From positions 67,001-131,000 of the forward strand of contig JAUKNK010000150.1 of NCBI GenBank assembly GCA_030765055.1: a DNA stretch of 64,000 nucleotides. Reading direction: 5' to 3'. The position numbers and the translations under genes are program-made. Below, piece after piece: positions 57,080-64,000 of the stretch. Under the pieces are notes generated by a model. It was not told the DNA's origin. It did not search any database and saw nothing but the letters and a program-made list of their open reading frames with translations. Within the stretch, counting starts at the first letter, position 1; each line of letters opens with the position of its first letter. This DNA is from Mantis religiosa. Taxonomy: Eukaryota; Arthropoda; Insecta; Mantodea; Mantidae.

Positions 57080-57655
57080 TTTAAGTTAATTGATGGAAGT
57101 AAATAATTTCTTCACACTAGCCATGTATAGGCTAAGGTTTTGAATAGATAAGAGTCAAACTAAGAAGTTCAATGCCATGGCCGGGATTTGAACCACGGAT
57201 CTCCTGGTTTCCGTCCAGTCACTCTTATCCATTCAGCTACCATGGCCAACGTGAGAGTGGGAAAGAGCGACCGGACGAAAACCAGTAGATATGTGGTTCA
57301 AATCCCGGCCACGGCATTGAATTTTTCAATTTGACTCCGTCTATCCAAAACCTTAGCCTATGCACGGCTACGGTGAAGAAATGAATAATTTCCATCAATT
57401 AACTTAAATAGTAAGAGTTTAATGATGAAGCCTGGGATTTAAGTACCTACGACAGTAAGTCGCCACAAACGGTGTATCTGGGATACGAGAGCCTCTAGTG
57501 GTCTACCGGAAAATATATGAGTACAATGGAGAATTTAATGTCAGCACGGCACTTTGGCCATGGTAGCTCAATGGGTATAGAGCGACTGGATGGAAACCTT
57601 GAGATCCGTGGTTCAAATGCCGGCCATGTCAGTGAATTTTTCATGTTGACTCAAT
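57080..57655. repeat. Fold-back repeat with tRNA-like modules (copy 4)
   Basis: Modules at 57173-57247 (minus), a half module at 57262-57318 (plus) and a full module at 57558-57632 (plus). Outer blocks 'TTAATTGATGGAAGTAAATA' (57085) and the inverse (57390). The plus module reads GGCCATGGTAGCTCAATGGG ... GGTTCAAATGCCGGCCATG. The distance and order match copies 2 and 3. Confidence 0.75.
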
Positions 57656-58739
57656 CCATCGTGTGTTCATGTCCATACGTTGATTAATGTTAAGTAAAAC
57701 AATATATAAGCTTCAGATTTTAAGAATAGTTTGTCTTATGGCACGTAGAAAAGCTCATATGAAAGTAGCACATTAGAATTACTTTTTCTCTGACATGGAA
57801 TATGTTGGGTCAGTTACGGTGGCCCGGCGGAATTTGCTGAGCGTGGATTGGATCTGGCCGCCCTTCATGCTCCTCATCCCTTCCTCCAATAGATTTAGGA
57901 GACGATATAGACTAATCTTGTGTACAATGCTAAAATACTACCCAGCGCGTGTAACATGTTGGTACTTTATTTTATACATCTAGTGCTCCATGTTGAAAAC
58001 AGTTGAACTGCCTTACAGAAAGCTTCATATAAAAGGTCTTCTATCAAATAACTGACGACGAACACCATTTCAGATTTAAAACCATGTCGCTCATGCACTT
58101 AGATCAAAAGCTTCGACAGTTAGTTAAAGTAGTTAGTCAGCGGTGCCCCAAATGGTTCTGTCGTGTTCCGGAACGAATACCATCGATCCTAGGTATCGAT
58201 ATGTACTCTGTGGAAATTGCACAACTGTGAAAGAACACAGGCCGGTGAGAATTAATTATATTAAATACAAGGCAAGCTACGACAAGAGTTTCAAAATGAC
58301 TTTACATTCTGCACCCAGCGAATGTCGTGTTAGGTGTACATAAGTTGAGGGTTGTTGTACAGCCGGTTGAAGGCTGTATTCCGGTGAATAGGCTGTAAAC
58401 CCCTCTCAAAGGATTACGTCCGCTGAAAGGGTGTGGTAGAAAGTGTAAACGGGGTCATATGATTGTCGCTCGTACAGGTGATTTTCGTATCATTATATTA
58501 CAGATTATGGTTCACTAAGTATGGCTATACCACTGGATTAAAGGCATCTGGTGTGAATTACAGCTTCATCACGACGTGTAAGACGACTTGAGCTGGTTGC
58601 AAGGGATTTGTAGACCAAGAACATCGATATCTCGGGCAACACGTGGCGTCTTTGTAAGAGTTACGCTTCAAATTGAAATAGAATGATTTTATACCCATTA
58701 AATGATCATATACAGTGACTTTGGCTATAACTCACAATA
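57656..58739. other. No recognised gene
   Basis: Short ORFs only (57795-57983, 58143-58343), unrecognised. Confidence 0.45.
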
Positions 58740-60783
58740 TCCAAATTCTGTCTAGTAAGGTTCTTCAAGACGAAGATTTCATAAAAATTAATAAAGATCC
58801 CTCAAAATTTTGTTTTTCAAATTTTAATAACATACCTAATCAGGTGAAACTTATATGAGATAAAGAACAACTTTTTGTAAAACTTAATGTTCCTGCTTTA
58901 ACTAGACTTTATGCCCTTCCTAAATTTCATAAACATGTAAATAAAATGTAGACCTATTGTAAATTGTATAAACTCACCAACTTATAATTTTGCTTAATTG
59001 ATACATAATAAATTTAGTAAGTTTAATACATTTGAGAGCTTAAGCATTGAAAATACTTTTGAACTTGTTAAAAATATTGACTGTTGTATTATCTAAGACC
59101 AATAAACTTGTTTCTTTCGATTTAACTGCCTATTTCCTAGTATTCCTAGAGAAAAGCTTTTGATTTATTTAAACAAGTGGCTAAATTCAATAAATTTACA
59201 TGAGGACTTAATAGTTCATCTTGTTAAACTTATTACTTTTTGTCTGGATCAAAATGATTTCACGTTTAATGGTGAATTTTTTCAACAAACTTCTGGCTTA
59301 GCAATGGGTAATCCTCTTTCACCTTTTCTGGCTGATCTTTTTATGAATTTTTTTCGAAATGCAAGTCACTAAAATATTTCCTTTGATTTCTAAAACCTGT
59401 TATAGATATGTTGATGATATTTTTGATATTGTTCCTGATAAACAAATAAATGATGCTTTAAAATTACTAAATTTACCAGATAAAGATATAAAATTCACAT
59501 TAGAAACTAAAATTGACGGTTTTCTTCCTTTTTTGGATATGAAGATAAGAAATAATAATAAAATGGATTTTGGTATTTATAGGAAATCTACTCATATCGA
59601 TAATTACATAAAAAATTAAAGTTTGAACCCTCTTCCAGATAAATTTGCTGAATAAAGAGAATTTAATAAACAATAAAAATATGTCATTAATACTGCTTTT
59701 ATTAATGTATTTAATAAATACTTTATGATATTTCTACCCTTAAAAATACCATTATAATTTAAAATAATTTACTTATTATCCTTGGTTTAATAAACATTTT
59801 CAAAAAGTTTTTAAAGAGTTTGGTATAACTTTGTTTCCTCAAAACAAATATAGCATTTATAATTTACTACATTTCTTTAAAAAAAGGTGAAATTCCTAAT
59901 AATAAAAAATCTGATATTTTTCATTTTGATTGTTTAGATTGTGATCGGGTTTACATTGGTAGGACGAAACGTAATTTGGAAACCAGAACGAAAGGACATT
60001 TTCATAACATTAAGTATTGTGACTTCGTGGGTTCGTAGAATTAAAAGTACAATTGCACAAACTTAAAATGTTCTTTATTTCCATCGAACTAGTTGGAACA
60101 CTTGCTGATTACATAGAATTACGTAGCGCACACATTTACAATCCACCAGTTCGTCTGTCACAGGCCCACTGCACACTCGCAATTACGTACAACTCCTCTG
60201 ATACACTTACGCAGTCTTCCAGTCCGTTCATTAGCACAGCGCTCTTCGCGGCTGCTCGTCAAGAACTGTCTCTTGGTCGCATCGTGTTTCTATTTATAGT
60301 TGGCTAAATTGTTCTAGAGAATTCTCTACCATGGAGAGGAAAGATATTCGGGAGACTTCGCGCTCTTAGGGATGGCAGGAGGAGGGGGAAATGAAGATTC
60401 AGCCACCCCCTTGGTTTCCCCTCTCTCCAACTTGTCACGCCTCCGCAGGCGCCAGCTCACCGGCGAGGGTGCGGCTCCGATGCCACACGTCCCCCTCCAT
60501 CGGCCATCCCCTCCCGCAGCCGACCGCAAGTTCTCCGATTGGGTAACAGTATACACAAACTGTTAAATCGAACGTAGCAGATCATTTTTGGTCATTTAAC
60601 CATAATATAAATACTGAAGTTAAATTATTAAAAGAATTAAATGTCCCGATAGATTTACTGGTTTGGGAATTTATATTTACTTTAAAAAATATACCTCGCG
60701 TAATGTATTTTGAAATACCAACAGTTAATTCTGTTCCCAACTATGTTCAGTTTTCAGATTTTGGTAATACTGAAAAAGCATAA
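58740..60783 (+). pseudogene. Penelope-like element, decayed and split by a solo LTR
   Basis: The RT is spread over three frames: 'LNVPALTRLYALPKFHKHVN' (58880-58940), 'KLVSFDLTAYF' (59105), 'FFQQTSGLAMGNPLSPFLAD' (59280-59340), 'CYRYVDDIFDIV' (59400), 'FLPFLDMKI' and 'IYRKSTHIDNYIK' (59610). A GIY-YIG-type endonuclease follows: 'DCDRVYIGRTKRNLETRTKG' at 59940-60000. Its end continues after the solo LTR ('ADHFWSFNHNINTEVKLL', 60570-60625) to a stop near 60783. RT plus a C-terminal GIY-YIG domain is the Penelope layout. Many stops and frameshifts make it inactive. Confidence 0.88.
60018..60548 (-). mobile_element. Solo LTR of a Gypsy-type element
   Basis: 531 bp; on the minus strand TGTTACCCAATCGG ... 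GAAGTCACA, with AATAAAG near the 3' end. GTAT flanks it at 60014-60017 and 60549-60552. It interrupts the GIY-YIG part of the Penelope-like element and leaves no internal sequence, so it formed by LTR-LTR recombination after insertion. Its middle resembles the LTR at 63614. Confidence 0.93.
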
Positions 60784-63039
60784 TAACATAGTAACTTCCT
60801 TAACGACGAATTTGTATTCTGTTGTGGCTTTCTTGACTGACGACTTGAAGAAAGGTTCTTGAAATCGATTTCAACTTCCACTAATTCAACTAATAGGAAA
60901 AATAAACATAATTTTTCTTAAGTTAAGTGATTTTTTGTTACAAATAGTTATATTTGTATAAATAATAGGAAGAGATATACATACTTTTCATACGTCAAGA
61001 CTCAATCCATAATATAAGAAACACAAGCTAAACATTGATCAGGGAATTAAAGGGGTCATTAGCAAGTGATGTATTGAGGAAAAGGCAACTCCTATAGGTC
61101 AGTGTAGCTAAGGTATTTAACAGTCGAGTGAAATCAGTCGATAAAAAATGCATTAGCTCAAGGCAGAACACCTGCAAGCATCTTTTGAAAATGTGGAAGG
61201 CAAAAGGAGTTGTTAGTAGCTGAAACTTAATGTAGGGGATTGGGGACTGGGGCACGTTTAAAATGGTCCATATGTTCCGTCTGAACAACGTAACTCAAAT
61301 GAAAATTCTGTTTAAAACGGAAGATTTATTTTTGTATTGATGTTCCAAAATAATAATTTTCAATCTGGTGAGAATCCGAAACTCACCAGACACTGTCTTT
61401 ACATGGAAATGATTAAGAATTTTGATTAAATGCCTCAAGTTTGAGCCAGTTTCAAAACAAATAAAACCTAGAATACATTACGAACGTCTCAGTTTTCATA
61501 ATGTAGGTTTTGCATAATTACTAAACCGTAAGGAATATACAAAATGATATACACAGAAGTCAAAGTTCTGGTTAAAACATATTTATGTAACATATAACTT
61601 GCTTGTCTTTCGCAGCAAATATATCTTCATCATTTTGGCATTAACTATTTCAGAGATATATGTACCTGGTTTGAATTAATTGATTTATTTCCCTACATCA
61701 GGCAGCTCTCACATTTAGATTTTCTGCGGCCTTTATGTAGCTGTTATTATGTAAAAAGAATACAATTGGTAAACCTCTCACATACAATGGTTCAGAAATT
61801 ATTTTGGCTATAACGTTTAATGAGTGATGAGCTAAATATCATAAACTATGATTCTGTCACTGTGAACGAAATATCACTGTCATTCCCGTGATCGATGTGT
61901 TCGCGACGGAGTAATTGACAGTGATTACATTTAGTTGTTCAGTTGAAGAGTGAGCACCTATCTTTGGGCACTTCCACGTAGTCCAGAGTTCATTACCAGG
62001 GAAGTGGTTTCATAGCTACAACAATTATTTACTAGTTGAAGTGCATTTTTATAGAATATGTGGCTAAATAGTTTAGCTAATGTTTGTTATGTAGTTACAT
62101 ATTTTAGTAAATATTTATATTGGAGATATTAACTTTTGAAAATTAGACATTTACTGAAATCTATATTACTGAAGTATATTCAAGGGTATGATTAAACATT
62201 ATTTTATCCAGTCTAAATTTAATTTTAAAAAGGTGGAGTGTGATGCATTATTGACATTTTTCAAATTTAGTTTTGAAGTTGCTACTCATAAACCTGATTC
62301 ACATTTTGCAGTTTACAGTTTACAGACTGAATATCATTTTAAAGATTATTAGACCAAGTTTCCGATTGACAGGAATTATTTATTTTTCCCCGCTTAATTA
62401 AGGCAACTGTTCTATTTTACTAAAAAGATAAACATCAGAATTTCAAGGGAAACAAAACTTTGAGATTTCCTTAACAAATCGAATGCGTTACGTCATATCG
62501 TTTTCTCTGTGAACTATCGTTTACTTTTATATAGTTACTACAATTTGTTCTTTGAGAATTGCTTTTATGTACTTTTCGTAAATCGAACTAAGCTTGTGCA
62601 GAAATAGTTACATTATAGATTTCTTGTAGTTACAAGAGATACAAAAGAAACCAAAGTACTTATTCCTCCCACGATAGCAAATAACAACCGAATAGCGACT
62701 GGCCTTTAAAAATGAAAAATTACTGAACAATTCAGACCAACACTAACTGGCTTATAGCACAAAGGAGGTTACTCGAAATAAATTGTGTGTATTGAGAGTT
62801 CTGGGCCTTTTTGTGTTATCTGTTTTGTCCTGTATGTTTATTACACCTGTTATACAAAATTAAACAACAAATGTTCTCAATGAAGAGAACCACAGGGGCT
62901 GTTCCCAGAAAGTATAAGGCCTCCATTTAATTATTTTAATCCAAATGCATTAAATATGTGGTATTTTAATCAAAATACTTATGAGCCAACTAAAATAATT
63001 CAGAATATGGACAACTTTCCAGTATAAAGCGTTTTTTGT
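60784..63039. other. AT-rich stretch without recognised genes
   Basis: About 2.2 kb. An 86-codon minus-strand ORF (61028-61288) is not identifiable. No repeat seen elsewhere in the window. Confidence 0.45.
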
Positions 63040-63120
63040 TTCTGTTCCATTTATACCCCGCGTTTAAATGCCGTTCACCTTTGGAACATATCGCCCATTC
63101 GCGATGGTGTTTAACTTGTA
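63040..63120 (-). mobile_element. Short 3' fragment of SINE family C
   Basis: 'TTCTGTTCCATTTATACC' and 'GGAACATATCG' match the 3' part of the copy at 39605-39873. Confidence 0.5.
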
Positions 63121-63294
63121 AACGTTGGCTTGCTGGTACTCTGGATCTTTAATCATTATATCACGCACATTGTGTTTATCTCCAACTGAAAAGCTTTTTA
63201 CATGGATCGTCAATTTGTATATACATAAAATTAATACAATAACTAGGAACATTTTTACAAAGTTGAGAAGTGTAAATAGCATATTCTACATAAT

Positions 63295-63560
63295 CTGTTT
63301 ATATTCTTTCACGGAGTAAAATACTTTTTGTAATAAATAAGTTTTGACAGCCTTTAGTTTTGCTTTCCCGTTTGTTATCTCTTTGATTTCAGCCGGTAGG
63401 TGGTTATACAAATCTTTGATGCTATTTTCTATGCATTTATTATTTAGGATACCAGTAAGTCTGTTTCTAAAATAATTATCTTTTGTTCTGGAGTTATGTT
63501 TGTGGATGTTACTATTTTTGTTTTGATCATACCTTTTTAATGTAAGTTTGATACATTCAT
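63295..63560 (-). pseudogene. LINE ORF2 3' end fragment
   Basis: Minus strand: 'RNRLTGILNNKCIENSIKDL', then 'YNHLPAEIKEITNGKAKL' and 'LLQKVFYSVKEY', the closing segment of a CR1/Jockey-type ORF2. No RT core is visible. Confidence 0.65.
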
Positions 63561-63613
63561 ATATATATAATGAAAGTAATGTTAAAATATTTAGTTTTTT
63601 AATGCATTTATAT

Positions 63614-64000
63614 TGTCACCCGAACGTCGGAACTCCCTATAGAACCGGCCGGCAGCAGCAGGAAGCGGTAGGTGTTCGCCACACCCACTCATTTGTCTTA
63701 TAGCGGTAACAAGGGTTGGCTGGAAAAACATCACTGTGCCGTCTCTTTCCGTTCCACCTGAGTTCTCGAACTTACGGGATATATCATCTAATCCAGAACC
63801 TTCTAGATTGGCCAGTTGGCCCTATATAAGCAACACTTCTGGCTGGAGGAGAGTGAGTTCTCGGCGAGCAGCGAGGCAGCGCCGTGCTAGTGTACGGACG
63901 AGAAGACTGTGTACGTGCATCGGAAGAGTGTGCGTAACTGTGAGCGTGCAGTGGAACTGTAACGGAAGGGTCGCGACACAACATCAGCGCGTGTCAAACC
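63614..64000 (+). mobile_element. LTR of a Gypsy-type element, running off the window
   Basis: Starts TGTCACCCGAACG. A 'CTATATAAGC' box at about 63822 is a plausible TATA element. The following GAGTTCTCGGCGAGCAGC block resembles the corresponding part of the solo LTR at 60018-60548. The right end lies beyond 64000, so it may be the 5' LTR of a further element. Confidence 0.65.

Noticed and set aside
60326..60566. 76-codon Pro/Ser-rich ORFs on both strands
   Set aside because: They lie wholly inside the solo LTR's GC-rich part.

Overview
The window looks like repeat-rich DNA of an animal nuclear genome, most likely an insect or other arthropod. The coding remnants are Jockey/CR1/I-type LINEs, mariner-family transposases, Ty3/Gypsy and Penelope retroelements and a hAT-like transposase, together with several tRNA-derived SINE families. 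The lineage below arthropod cannot be fixed from sequence alone. I see no convincing single-copy host gene, no RNA gene I would call functional, and nothing bacterial or viral. Almost every ORF over 60 codons is a shadow of a repeat or lies inside one.

Region 1-8.4 kb: the 3' part of a Gypsy-type LTR, a fold-back repeat with tRNA-like modules, a 56-bp tandem repeat, two decayed mariner transposases (one split by a SINE), and the 5' half of a LINE.

Region 8.4-41.05 kb is the main structure: a giant inverted repeat. The left arm (about 8429-19070) reads again, reverse-complemented, at about 41050-22041, around a spacer of about 3 kb. The arms share the same ordered set of old insertions: LINE fragment, two SINEs, a SINE-like tRNA repeat, a fold-back tRNA-like repeat, a CA/GT microsatellite, a TIR element, a truncated Gypsy element and further SINEs. 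They differ by arm-specific insertions. The largest is a nearly complete 7.77-kb Ty3/Gypsy-type retrotransposon (26898-34668) in the right arm, with 899-bp LTRs that differ at only two positions I noticed, a 4-bp target duplication, PBS, gag and a frameshifted pol. The spacer holds a nearly perfect hairpin element, a hAT-like transposase remnant beside a Ser/Lys/Pro-rich ORF, and a long tRNA-derived SINE.

Region 41-57 kb: the rest of the right-hand LINE, an RTE-like LINE fragment, a small hairpin MITE, a LINE RNase H fragment, a Tc1/mariner-type transposase split by a SINE with target duplication, a CR1-like RT fragment carrying its own small insertion with a perfect 14-bp duplication, a third copy of the TIR element, three SINEs, and a LINE RT C-terminal ORF of 320 codons.

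Region 57-64 kb: another fold-back tRNA-like repeat, a Penelope-like element interrupted by a solo LTR with a 4-bp duplication, a long AT-rich stretch with nothing recognisable, a LINE 3' fragment, and the start of another LTR running off the window.

Order of events (inference): old DNA transposons and LINEs came first, then SINEs nested in them, then the inverted duplication (arms now roughly 5% different where compared by eye), then arm-specific insertions, and last the young Gypsy-type element.
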